Source of the DNA: CAYUPI01 sp964446585
GTDB lineage: Bacteria; Verrucomicrobiota; Verrucomicrobiia; Limisphaerales; UBA8199
Assembly: GCA_964446585.1 (NCBI GenBank)
Contig: CAYUPI010000001.1
Coordinates: 124,001-188,000, forward strand
Direction of reading: 5' to 3'
DNA: 64,000 bases
Positions within the stretch are counted from its first letter, which is position 1. Each line of letters begins with the position of its first letter. This document shows positions 55,863 through 63,563 of the stretch, one piece after another. Both the position numbers and the translations under genes were made by a program. The notes under the pieces were generated by a model. It had not been told where the DNA came from. It did no database searches and worked only from the letters and a program-made list of their open reading frames with translations.

Positions 55863-56366
55863 CTAGTCGTGAGTCGAGAGCTCGAACAACCGCGCCCGCA
55901 TCGCGTTGAGACGTCGGATGGCGACTTCTGCCACCTGACACATGATCTCATGGCCAAACCGGAGATCCTCCTCACAGTGTTCGCGCAGCCGGGTTCCGTA
56001 GAAAAAGATGGCTTGAACGGGCTCGACTGCGCGGGCATCGAAACGCCAGGTGTATGGCGGGAACAGCCAGGACCAGCCCAGGACATCGCCTGCGCCGATC
56101 GTCTGAATCACAACCGGCTTCCTGTCCTCACCCAGTGCTTCCAAAGCTACCTTGCCGCTCAGGAGGAGATAAAACCGGTTGGCGATGTCCCCTTGCCGAA
56201 ACACCAGTTGGCCCGACGCAAACTCCGTGCGCATGGCGTAGAGCGCCAGTGTGGAGAGATCCTGCGGAGGCATTCCTCTCAAGAAGGGATGGCTGCTCAT
56301 TTGGACTTCGAGGCTCTCGAATTCAGCCTGGTGCCCATGGATTGTGTCTGACGTTGCAGATTTCAT
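55863..56366 (-). CDS. Cyclic-nucleotide-binding-fold protein without DNA-binding domain
   Basis: 167 residues. A CRP-like beta-roll (~30-130) with GQLVFRQGDIANRFYLLLSG and IQTIGAGDVLGWSWLFPP, followed by a short helical C-terminus. There is no helix-turn-helix. In place of the cAMP-binding Gly-Glu of the phosphate-binding cassette the sequence has LGWSWLF, so cAMP binding is doubtful. It starts 5 bp after the stop of the FAD monooxygenase gene, so it is part of that operon and may modulate the enzyme or a membrane process. Confidence 0.75.
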   Translation of the reverse strand: MKSATSDTIHGHQAEFESLEVQMSSHPFLRGMPPQDLSTLALYAMRTEFASGQLVFRQGDIANRFYLLLSGKVALEALGEDRKPVVIQTIGAGDVLGWSWLFPPYTWRFDARAVEPVQAIFFYGTRLREHCEEDLRFGHEIMCQVAEVAIRRLNAMRARLFELSTHD

Positions 56367-56371
56367 ATGTG

Positions 56372-57628
56372 TTAACCTATATCGAGCGTTAATTGACTGG
56401 CGAGCCTTGCCACGTCGCTACCCGAACCCGGGAGGCAAGGCAGGATTCTGGCGCAACGTTCGCGTGTCCAATCATTCGTCTCGCTTCGAGGTTTCAGGCC
56501 GCCGGTTAACCCGAGTAACCGGTTCCATTCCGCCTGGTGGTTGCGGTTATAGTCGTCCAGGACTGCCGTAGGCGCGTCTTCGCGCAGGATTCTTCGCAGC
56601 TTGTCTGCCAAATCCTCCGCTTCGGACAAGCCGCTGTTCATGCTCTGCATGCCCACCGGGCCGGTCTGATGGGCTGCATCACCGGCGAGCCAGCAGCGCT
56701 CCCGTCCAAAAGTGCTGGCGAGCCGATGCTCGAATTCGACCACTATGCACCAGACCAATTCGTTAATGCTTGCCAAAAACCAGGGCGCGCGGTTTCGGGC
56801 TCGTTTCAACACGGAGTTCCGGATCGTTTCGTCCTTGCCTGGTTGCGCCAGGCGCAGCGCCACTCGGTCTTTAAGGGGAAACTCACTCGACACGTCCGAA
56901 TGCAGCAACTGGAAGCTCCAGCGATACCGGTTGCCCGGCAGGGGCCAAAGCACGTCTGTCGAGGCGTCGTTCAGCACGACCCGGACCCGATGTTCACTAT
57001 TCGCGTCCGACTCGAATTCGTACACGGCAAAAAACTCTGGTCCAGACAATCGCTTGTCTTCGATGCCGGCCCGTTGGCGGACCAATGAGCCACGGCCGTC
57101 TGCGCCGACGAGAAACCTGGCGGTCACGGCGGAGCTCTGCTTCACCACCGTTTCCCAGTGGGGCACAATGTAGCCGGTCGAGGTCCCGCCGAGTTTCTCA
57201 AGCCGGGCTATCACCGCGCTCTCCTTGGATTCAAATCCCTCCAAGCGATGGTTCCATTGGACCGTGACGCCTGCCTGGCGGAGCCGTTGCTCGAGCAGAT
57301 TCTCTAGCGCGTTTTGCGACAGGGTCAGCAGGAATGGGAACTCGCCGCCAAGCTCTGACATCGAGATTTCAGCCTGCTTCAGCGAGCCATCATAAAGGGC
57401 GACGCGAGAGATCTGCAGACCCTGTTCCAGCACGTCGGCCGCCAGGCCGAGCCGCTGCAGCAATTGCAGCGTGCGCGGATGTAGCGCGCAGGCGTAGCTC
57501 CTGCCCGCCGGCCGGTCTTCCTGGTCGATAATCTTGACCTGGATGCCGGCCTCGGCCAACAGCAGGGCCGTCAGTAAGCCGACCGGCCCGGCTCCCACAA
57601 CCAGAACTTCCGTTTGCTCTTCGCGCAT
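56372..57628 (-). CDS. FAD-dependent aromatic-hydroxylase-type monooxygenase
   Basis: 418 residues. It has all three motifs of class A flavin monooxygenases: GAGPVGLLTALLLAEAG at ~12-28, the DG motif in FLVGADGRGSLVRQ (~167-180), and GDAAHQTGPVGMQSMNSG (~317-334) that also binds the flavin. No C-terminal thioredoxin-like extension is present. Such enzymes hydroxylate aromatic or polyketide-like substrates with NAD(P)H and O2. The gene lies between a 92-residue gene and the cNMP-fold gene on the same strand. Confidence 0.88.
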   Translation of the reverse strand: MREEQTEVLVVGAGPVGLLTALLLAEAGIQVKIIDQEDRPAGRSYACALHPRTLQLLQRLGLAADVLEQGLQISRVALYDGSLKQAEISMSELGGEFPFLLTLSQNALENLLEQRLRQAGVTVQWNHRLEGFESKESAVIARLEKLGGTSTGYIVPHWETVVKQSSAVTARFLVGADGRGSLVRQRAGIEDKRLSGPEFFAVYEFESDANSEHRVRVVLNDASTDVLWPLPGNRYRWSFQLLHSDVSSEFPLKDRVALRLAQPGKDETIRNSVLKRARNRAPWFLASINELVWCIVVEFEHRLASTFGRERCWLAGDAAHQTGPVGMQSMNSGLSEAEDLADKLRRILREDAPTAVLDDYNRNHQAEWNRLLGLTGGLKPRSETNDWTRERCARILPCLPGSGSDVARLASQLTLDIG

Positions 57629-57648
57629 AATTTCTTGTGGCTAGTCGT

Positions 57649-57927
57649 TCATCTCACCAGGGGCGCAAGGTTAGGAATGGAAATGGCCGGCGCTCGTTCC
57701 AACCGCTTGCCAGCAGCAGCGAGCTCGCGGGTGTTCGGCTGACGCTCGATCTGCGGACTTTCCGTTTGCAGCTTCTTGTCGTCGGGCAAGTCGTGGTCGA
57801 AACCGCGCCTGGCGCAAAGGTACATCCATGTGCTTCGCGCTTCGGACTCGCTGCAGACGGTTAATTCCATGTAGAGCCTTATCAGTGAGGGTTCGTCTCG
57901 GTGGCCACTTTGTTCACCTGTGCTCAT
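57649..57927 (-). CDS. Small hypothetical protein, first gene of the monooxygenase operon
   Basis: 92 residues. A strong ribosome binding site (AGGAGGG, 6 nt from the ATG) is seen, which supports a real gene despite the lack of any recognised domain. The N-terminal half may be a short helical bundle (EPSLIRLYMELTVCSESEAR, CARRGFDHDL). The last 30 residues are disordered-like. It precedes the FAD monooxygenase by 20 bp. Confidence 0.6.
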   Translation of the reverse strand: MSTGEQSGHRDEPSLIRLYMELTVCSESEARSTWMYLCARRGFDHDLPDDKKLQTESPQIERQPNTRELAAAGKRLERAPAISIPNLAPLVR

Positions 57928-58069
57928 TGCACCCTCCTGAATTTCCGACGAACACGACAGGGCAACACTCCATATTTTGCCAATCCCTTCCCATTTTTTG
58001 CGACTGCCTCGGCTCTGGGGAAGCCGGCTAGGGCCGCAGGAAGTGCCGCAAAAGACTGCCTGTAAGGGG

Positions 58070-58098
58070 TTGACACTCCATGTGGCAGCGGCTAGGCT
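58070..58098 (+). promoter_or_regulatory. Candidate sigma70-type promoter for the coiled-coil gene
   Basis: TTGACA (58070-58075), a 17-bp spacer and TAGGCT (58093-58098), about 35 bp before the ATG at 58133, in the divergent gap opposite the monooxygenase operon. Confidence 0.5.
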
Positions 58099-58132
58099 TC
58101 CGATAGGCTTTCAATCAATTAAAACACACGCC

Positions 58133-58900
58133 ATGTTGATTCGACTGAGTTTAGTCTTCGCAATCCTCCTCGGCTTGGGCGCTACGGCTCTGAATTTTGC
58201 CTTGCTCAAACCGAAGATCACTACCTTGCAGAGCGACCTCGCAAGAGAGACTGCCGAGCACAAGAAATTTGAGGACCAATACCGCCGTACCAAGAGCGAT
58301 TTGGATAAGACCAACGCGGTGCTGAAAACCACGCAAGAGACCCTGAAGGCGACTCAGGAGGAAAAGGACAAGGCTGTCGCCACGGCCACCTCAGAGAAAA
58401 AGCGCGCCGACAAATTATCAGACGATTTAACCAAGACCCGAGCCGAGCGCGATACCTCTCAGCAGGAAGTGGCGGCTTACCGAGCGAGCGGCCTGAACCC
58501 CCAGCAAGCTGCCAACGCCAGCAAAGAGATCAAGCGCCTGCAGGACACGGTGGGAACAATGGAAACAGAAAACAAAGTGCTGCTGCAGAAGATCACAAAG
58601 GTCGAGAACGAATTGGCCGTGTACAAAAACCCCGAGTATAAGGTACTGCTACCTGCCGCTTTGAAAGGGACCGTGCTGGTAGTCGATCCGAAGTGGAACT
58701 TTGTTGTGCTGAGCGTCGGCGGGGATAATGGTGTGCTTCAATACGGCGAACTGCTGGTGAATCGCAGCGGCAAGCTGGTGGCCAAAGTTCGTGTGAGCAG
58801 CGTGCAAAAAGGAAGCTGCGTCGCCAACGTGGTTCCCGGCTGGCAATTAGGTGAAGTCATGGAGGGTGACGTGGTCATTCCCGCCAATCCAGCCTCGTGA
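58133..58900 (+). CDS. Membrane-anchored coiled-coil envelope protein
   Basis: 255 residues from the ATG at 58133; the frame is open upstream, but the promoter and signal place the start here. One N-terminal membrane segment (LVFAILLGLGATALNFAL), a long coiled coil (~28-160; QSDLARETAEHKKFEDQYR and further heptads), and a C-terminal beta domain of ~85 residues (VLVVDPKWNFVVLSVGG) that looks OB- or SH3-like. The layout resembles MreC or peptidoglycan-linked spacer proteins, but I cannot assign a function. It ends 1 bp before the small lipoprotein gene. Confidence 0.8.
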   Translation: MLIRLSLVFAILLGLGATALNFALLKPKITTLQSDLARETAEHKKFEDQYRRTKSDLDKTNAVLKTTQETLKATQEEKDKAVATATSEKKRADKLSDDLTKTRAERDTSQQEVAAYRASGLNPQQAANASKEIKRLQDTVGTMETENKVLLQKITKVENELAVYKNPEYKVLLPAALKGTVLVVDPKWNFVVLSVGGDNGVLQYGELLVNRSGKLVAKVRVSSVQKGSCVANVVPGWQLGEVMEGDVVIPANPAS

Positions 58901-58901
58901 A

Positions 58902-59069
58902 ATGAAACGACTCGTCGGCAATCCATTCCTTCTTTGGCTTTTGTTGGCCGCCATGGTCGGCCTGGCGGGTTGCGCGACGACTGAATCTGAGAATCTCTCC
59001 GAGCGGCCCTGGAACGCGCCGAAAGGCTGGGAGACCGGCCTGCCCAGCACGATCAACGAAGGACGCTAA
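58902..59069 (+). CDS. Small lipoprotein
   Basis: 55 residues. The N-terminal signal ends in the lipobox LAGC (Cys ~24), after which only ~32 residues follow (ATTESENLSERPWNAPKGWE). It begins 1 bp after the stop of the coiled-coil gene, so the two are surely co-translated. Very short anchored peptides of this kind often accompany envelope proteins in this phylum. Function unknown. Confidence 0.7.
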   Translation: MKRLVGNPFLLWLLLAAMVGLAGCATTESENLSERPWNAPKGWETGLPSTINEGR

Positions 59070-59073
59070 CCCA

Positions 59074-59255
59074 AAAGCACCAAGCACCAAGCGCCAAGCG
59101 CCAGAAAAGTTCCAAAATCCAAACCCCAACCGGGAACCTGGATCTGCTTGGCCACTGAATTTGGAACCTGGTGTTTGATGTTTCGCTGGAGCTTGGTGCT
59201 TGGTCCTTGGTGTTTGTCTGGATGTTGGTTGTTGGAGCTTGGTGCTTTCAGTCAC
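59074..59255. repeat. Degenerate inverted tract (CACCAAGC / GCTTGGTG units)
   Basis: The left portion (~59078-59104) has several CACCAAGC/GCGCCAAGC units. The right portion (~59192-59250) has TTGGTGCTTGG-like units in the reverse-complement sense. It could fold into a long imperfect hairpin between the lipoprotein gene and the convergent cyclo-ligase gene. Confidence 0.65.
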
Positions 59256-59258
59256 CGG

Positions 59259-59837
59259 TCAGAGCTCAATCCAGCGCGTCGGCGTCAAGATGCAATCCAA
59301 TTCTGCGTCGTGCGGTTCCACCGGGATTTCGCCGACGATCTGTTCGTCGAAGGCGACGCCGCAGGAAGTGCCGCGCACCACCGCCAATAACTGGTCGTAA
59401 AACCCTTTTCCGCGGCCCAGCCGGCGGCCATGCAAGTCGAAGGCGACTCCCGGCACCAGGATTAAGTCCAGTCGGTTTGAGGGAAACTCCGCGCAACGTT
59501 CTACCGGTTCGCGGATGCCATATCGGCCCGGTTCGACGTCTCGCGCGGGTTCACGGACTTCGCATGCGATGTAGCTGTTGTCTTCCGGCACGAAGCGAGG
59601 CAGAGCAATAGTCTTTCCCGCGCCGAGAGCGTCCGACAGCAAGGGCCAAAGGTCGGGTTCTTCTGGCAGTGGAGCATAGAACAGGACCGATTTGGCCTGC
59701 CGCCACACGGCTTGTTGTTGCAGCAACGCCCGCGCCCGTCCGCTGGCGGCAACCCGTTGGGCTGGCATCACGCGTTTCAACTCGGCGCGGATACGGCGGC
59801 GAAGTGCAACTTTGTTGTCCTGGACAGACGTGCCCAT
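59259..59837 (-). CDS. 5-formyltetrahydrofolate cyclo-ligase
   Basis: 192 residues. It converts 5-formyl-THF to 5,10-methenyl-THF with ATP. Signature residues include KVALRRRIRAELKR near the start, LILVPGVAFDLHGRRLGRGKGFYDQLL (in two parts: VPGVAFD at ~128 and RLGRGKGFYD at ~139), with the basic ATP/formyl-binding loop. The length is normal. The start lies 22 bp from the stop of the upstream rarA gene, so they may be co-transcribed. Confidence 0.92.
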   Translation of the reverse strand: MGTSVQDNKVALRRRIRAELKRVMPAQRVAASGRARALLQQQAVWRQAKSVLFYAPLPEEPDLWPLLSDALGAGKTIALPRFVPEDNSYIACEVREPARDVEPGRYGIREPVERCAEFPSNRLDLILVPGVAFDLHGRRLGRGKGFYDQLLAVVRGTSCGVAFDEQIVGEIPVEPHDAELDCILTPTRWIEL

Positions 59838-59859
59838 CCGAATCGCTTTCTAAGAGTTG

Positions 59860-61290
59860 TTACCCCTCTTTGACTTTGGACTTCGGACTTTCAACCCTCC
59901 GCGGTGCTGCTCCTGAGGACGGGTGGACTTTGGACTGTTCGAGGAGCGTTCGCCACTTCTCCACTCGCTCCTTGATCTTCTTTTCCGCTCCCTGGTCGGT
60001 TGGCTTATAGTAGCGCCGCAGCGCCCCTAGATAATCCTGGGAGACAAAATGGCCGGCGAAATCATGAGCGTACTGATAACCTTCTCCGTGACCAAGCCGC
60101 TTCGCGCCCTGATAATGGGCGTCCCGCAAATGCTCCGGTACGGCCAGGGTGCGGCCGGATTCGACGTCCTTAATCGCCGCGTCAATGGCCAGGATCGTGC
60201 TATTGCTCTTGGGGGCCGTGGCGATGTAAATCACCGCCTCCGCCAGCGGAATCCGCGCCTCCGGCCAGCCGATGAATTCCGCCGCCTGAAAGGCGGCGCT
60301 GGCCACCACCAGTGCCATCGGGTCCGCCATACCGACGTCTTCCGCGGCGTGAATAACAATCCGCCGCGCGATGAAACGCGGGTCCTCGCCCGCGTGAATC
60401 ATTTTGGCCAGCCAATACAGCGCCGCGTCCGGGTCGCTGCCGCGCATCGATTTGATGAAGGCTGAGATCGTATCATAGTGGGCGTCTTCATCATCATAGA
60501 CCACCGCCTTTTTCTGGATGCTTTGCTCGGCCGTGGCCAAATCAATGCGGACAATTCCCGCGGCGTCCGGGGCCGTGGTCAGGGCGGCGATTTCCAGCGA
60601 GTTCAGCGCCTTGCGGGCGTCACCGTCCGAGAGCCTGGCCAGGTGGCGCAGGGCCGCCTCGTCGGCCTCGATTTTTATTGTGCCCAGGCCGCGCTCAGGA
60701 TCGGCCAGCGCGCGCTCAAGCAACTGAAACAACTCCGCCTCGCTCAGCGGCCGCAGCTCAAAAATCTGCGAACGCGAGACCAGCGGAGAATTGACAAAGA
60801 AAAACGGATTATGCGTCGTGGCGCCGATGAGGCGGACCACGCCGCCTTCCACGTCCGGCAGCAGCACGTCCTGTTGCGCTTTGTTGAAGCGATGGATTTC
60901 GTCGATGAACAGGATAGTAGATTGGCCTGTGTTTTGGAGACGATTGGCAGCGGCCGAAAGGAGCCGACGCATCTCCGCCACATTGGATTCCACGCCGCTG
61001 ATTCGTTCGAACTTGCTCCGGGTCTGACGCGCGATGATTTCCGCCAGGGAGGTCTTGCCCGTGCCAGGCGGCCCGTAGAAGATCAAGGATTGGATGCGGT
61101 CGGCCTCTATCGCGCGGCGCAACAATTGGCCCGGGGCGAGGATGTGCGATTGGCCGGCGAATTCCGTTAAGTCACGGGGCCGCATCCGCGCCGCCAGCGG
61201 CCGATTGCGAAACACGCGATCTTCTGCCGCTCCTTCCTGGCCTGGGGTCTCGGGTCCCGCCAGTGCGGCGAACAAATCGTCTCGTGGCAT
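59860..61290 (-). CDS. rarA: Replication-associated recombination protein A (AAA ATPase)
   Basis: 476 residues. Walker A GPPGTGKTS is near 72, Walker B in LFIDEIHRFN near 127, sensor 1 in IGATTHNP and the Arg finger region after it. The N-terminal PLAARMRPRDLTEFAGQSHI and C-terminal helical tetramerisation domain (HAAEDVGMADPMALVVA, YQYAHDF) are those of RarA/MgsA. It acts at stalled replication forks. The last ~15 residues (PSSGAAPRRVESPKSKV) come from an inserted family C palindrome and tract (59871-59936), not from the family. Confidence 0.93.
   Translation of the reverse strand: MPRDDLFAALAGPETPGQEGAAEDRVFRNRPLAARMRPRDLTEFAGQSHILAPGQLLRRAIEADRIQSLIFYGPPGTGKTSLAEIIARQTRSKFERISGVESNVAEMRRLLSAAANRLQNTGQSTILFIDEIHRFNKAQQDVLLPDVEGGVVRLIGATTHNPFFFVNSPLVSRSQIFELRPLSEAELFQLLERALADPERGLGTIKIEADEAALRHLARLSDGDARKALNSLEIAALTTAPDAAGIVRIDLATAEQSIQKKAVVYDDEDAHYDTISAFIKSMRGSDPDAALYWLAKMIHAGEDPRFIARRIVIHAAEDVGMADPMALVVASAAFQAAEFIGWPEARIPLAEAVIYIATAPKSNSTILAIDAAIKDVESGRTLAVPEHLRDAHYQGAKRLGHGEGYQYAHDFAGHFVSQDYLGALRRYYKPTDQGAEKKIKERVEKWRTLLEQSKVHPSSGAAPRRVESPKSKVKEG
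59871..59936. repeat. Family C palindrome with GGACTTTGGACTT tract at the rarA 3' end
   Basis: 59894-59924 matches the reverse complement of 27991-28021 at 28 of 31 positions. It is flanked on both sides by irregular copies of GACTTTGGACTT. The same palindrome with a different flanking tract sits inside addB, so the palindrome and the tract probably move as one element. Confidence 0.75.
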
Positions 61291-61345
61291 AGCCGAAACC
61301 TAGCAGCGATCCGCGGCAAAACCCAGTCCAAAAGCTCCCTAGCGA

Positions 61346-62437
61346 CTATTTGATTGCTCTTCTGAGGAACGGCTCGAGGCCCTGGGCATTGAAGTAGAAA
61401 CCAAGGGAGTTCGGGTGCACGCCATCTACCAAACCAGCAGTCTGCTGCGGGTTCAACATTTTGAGGCCGTCCACGAATCGAATCCAACGGTCACCAGCCT
61501 TGCGCCGCGTCTCGACAAACTCCCGGGTGCTGCGGCGCTTGTCCGACAGTTGACGAGCGACCTCGCCTGAGGTCTCCTCTCCCGGGAAATAGAAAGGGCT
61601 GGTCACAAGGATAGGCACACGGGGCAGTTTTTTGCGCAAGACATCCACGAACGGCGGAAGCGCTTTGGCGTATTGTTCCGCGGTGGGATTGCCCCAGAAG
61701 TCGAGCACGATGCAGGAAGGCGTCAGCTCGGAGATAGCTTCCGCCAGAGCCGGCTCGCCGAGTCCGTTACCACTGAAGCCCAGGTTCACAAAGTCGGCGT
61801 TGAGGCGGCGTTCGAGGATTGCCTGGCAGGAGCCGCCCGGGTTGGAAGCGCAACCGCCCTGCGTAATGCTCGAACCGTAATAGACGATCGGCTTCTGGAC
61901 AGCATAGGGCGTGGCCGGCTCCAGGCGCGCGTCGGCGTCCAGACTCATCTCCTGCACCGTGACCGCCTTGTAAAGCGGCAGATAAAGGGTAATGTCGCGT
62001 ATTTTGCGCTCGCGCCCGACCCGCCATTCCTTGGTGATTTTGCCCGATTCGTCTGGCCAGGCGCTGGCCAAATAGTCGCGGCCGACGTAGATGTCGAAGC
62101 CGTTCTCTCCCACGCTCGCCATGTGATGCATGTTCGAGAACTTGGGATTCTCGGCGACGATTCCGACTGTCATGGAGTCAGTTCGGAACCGGATCCGGCC
62201 GCCGCTAGGATCCTGGGCCAGGTGCCACACAGGCGGGCGAAACGTGTCTTTCAATCTGGCCGGCAAACGTCGGAGCGCGGACTTGTCTTCGTTGAACCAG
62301 GGCAGGCCATAGACTCTCAACCGGGGGTCAGGAAAAGCTATGTGTTGCCGCTCGGCCGACGCGTCGGCACCGGCGCTCGAGAAGGCGCATTCGAGAACAA
62401 GGAAGGTAAGAACGAGCAGCGATGAAGATGGTGGCAT
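61346..62437 (-). CDS. SGNH/GDSL-type esterase, secreted
   Basis: 363 residues. Signal peptide (~1-27), an N-terminal beta domain (~30-165) of the type found before SGNH hydrolase domains, and the hydrolase: block I VYYGSSITQGG (Ser nucleophile), block II/III GFSGNGLGEP with Gly and Asn, and block V DGVHPNSLGF with Asp and His. All four SGNH residues are present. It likely deacetylates or deacylates a carbohydrate. Its ATG overlaps the stop of the upstream protease-like gene by one base (TGATG), so the genes are coupled. Confidence 0.85.
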   Translation of the reverse strand: MPPSSSLLVLTFLVLECAFSSAGADASAERQHIAFPDPRLRVYGLPWFNEDKSALRRLPARLKDTFRPPVWHLAQDPSGGRIRFRTDSMTVGIVAENPKFSNMHHMASVGENGFDIYVGRDYLASAWPDESGKITKEWRVGRERKIRDITLYLPLYKAVTVQEMSLDADARLEPATPYAVQKPIVYYGSSITQGGCASNPGGSCQAILERRLNADFVNLGFSGNGLGEPALAEAISELTPSCIVLDFWGNPTAEQYAKALPPFVDVLRKKLPRVPILVTSPFYFPGEETSGEVARQLSDKRRSTREFVETRRKAGDRWIRFVDGLKMLNPQQTAGLVDGVHPNSLGFYFNAQGLEPFLRRAIK

Positions 62438-63516
62438 CAGCTTACCTGGGGTTGAGCCGCCTTGGTTTTAAGCTCCTGGAAAATCCGCCGGACCAGTTTG
62501 GCGGGCAGCGCGTAAGTTGTGACGCGGCTCGCTCGGGCGATGTTGAGGCCGATGGCCTTGCCGTCGAGGTTTACCAGCGGGCCGCCGCACAACCATGGCT
62601 GCAGTATGGTGTCATGCTCGATCGCCTGTTCGAATCCTTCAGCCCGCTTGCTCGTGCCGCCCGACAGGCGGCTGGAGCGTTGCTCGGGGAAAAAATCGCC
62701 TGAGTCCGGAACGGCACTCGGCAGCATCATCCGTACATCGGCATCGAACTGCTCCTCGGCGCGTTGAATGCGCAGCTTGATAGTTTGGCTCTCGCGGAAC
62801 TCGCGGAGCATATCGACGACCTGCTCGCGGTTGGTCACGGTCGTGCCGTTCACGCCCAGAATGACGTCGCCCCGCTTCAGCCCTGCCTGGGCGGCGCCGA
62901 ACCCGGCATGGATGTCCCCGAGGCGCGTGTCGGAACCATTCGACTCGAAGCGGACTCCAATGAACGCTCGCGACGGGCGGACTCTGTGCGGCAACGCGCT
63001 GACGATGCCGACGGCGTGCGGTGTCGGCGCAATTCCGGGCGTGATCGCCCACTGGCCGATCGCCACCTCTTCGTCCGACCAGGGCATCGGCTTGAGGCCC
63101 TTCGCCTGCACCCGAACCAGCGCCACGTCATCACTTTCGTCCGTCGCGACTACGTCGGCGTTCACCTCCTGCTCGGTCGCGAGCCAACAGGTCAGCTTGC
63201 CCTTCTTTAGTTCGCTGGCCTTCGTCAGCACAAGTCCTTTGGCGTCTGCCACCATCCCCAGCGCGACGGTTGTCCCGTCCACGTTCAATTTCACGATCGA
63301 GTTGCGCGTGGCTTCTGATACCGGCGCAAACGCGCGCAAAGTCTCCTCCCCGTTGCGAAAACGGCTGTGGGGGAGAGACGAAGCCGGCGACGAATCCTGC
63401 GCTGCGGCACCTGAAAAGAGCGACGCGAGCGCCAACACCGCGCATGTACACGATGGTGGAAGCAGAGCGAATTTTACCGAGGCTCCCAACCTGAATTTTT
63501 CATGCTCTTGCTTCAT
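62437..63516 (-). CDS. Degenerate trypsin-like protein with PDZ domain
   Basis: 359 residues. Signal peptide (~14-40), a trypsin-like fold, with one PDZ domain (~181-270, IGVRFESNG, AAQAGLKRGDVILGVNG) placed within or after a first half. Where HtrA-type proteases have the catalytic His (TNAHV), this one has LTKASEL (His lost), and GNSGGPL is replaced by WLCGGPL (Ser to Cys). The Asp (DESDDVALV) remains. It is therefore probably inactive or altered. It lies 47 bp after the stop of an intact GDSGGPL paralogue and may be its partner. Confidence 0.8.
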   Translation of the reverse strand: MKQEHEKFRLGASVKFALLPPSCTCAVLALASLFSGAAAQDSSPASSLPHSRFRNGEETLRAFAPVSEATRNSIVKLNVDGTTVALGMVADAKGLVLTKASELKKGKLTCWLATEQEVNADVVATDESDDVALVRVQAKGLKPMPWSDEEVAIGQWAITPGIAPTPHAVGIVSALPHRVRPSRAFIGVRFESNGSDTRLGDIHAGFGAAQAGLKRGDVILGVNGTTVTNREQVVDMLREFRESQTIKLRIQRAEEQFDADVRMMLPSAVPDSGDFFPEQRSSRLSGGTSKRAEGFEQAIEHDTILQPWLCGGPLVNLDGKAIGLNIARASRVTTYALPAKLVRRIFQELKTKAAQPQVS

Positions 63517-63563
63517 TGGTGCTGCGGATCTCTGACTCGTCGATTACTCGCACGCCGGGCGCT

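Noticed and set aside
55863..56366. CRP-like transcription regulator responding to the cyclase in this window
   Set aside because: No helix-turn-helix and no intact cAMP-binding cassette.
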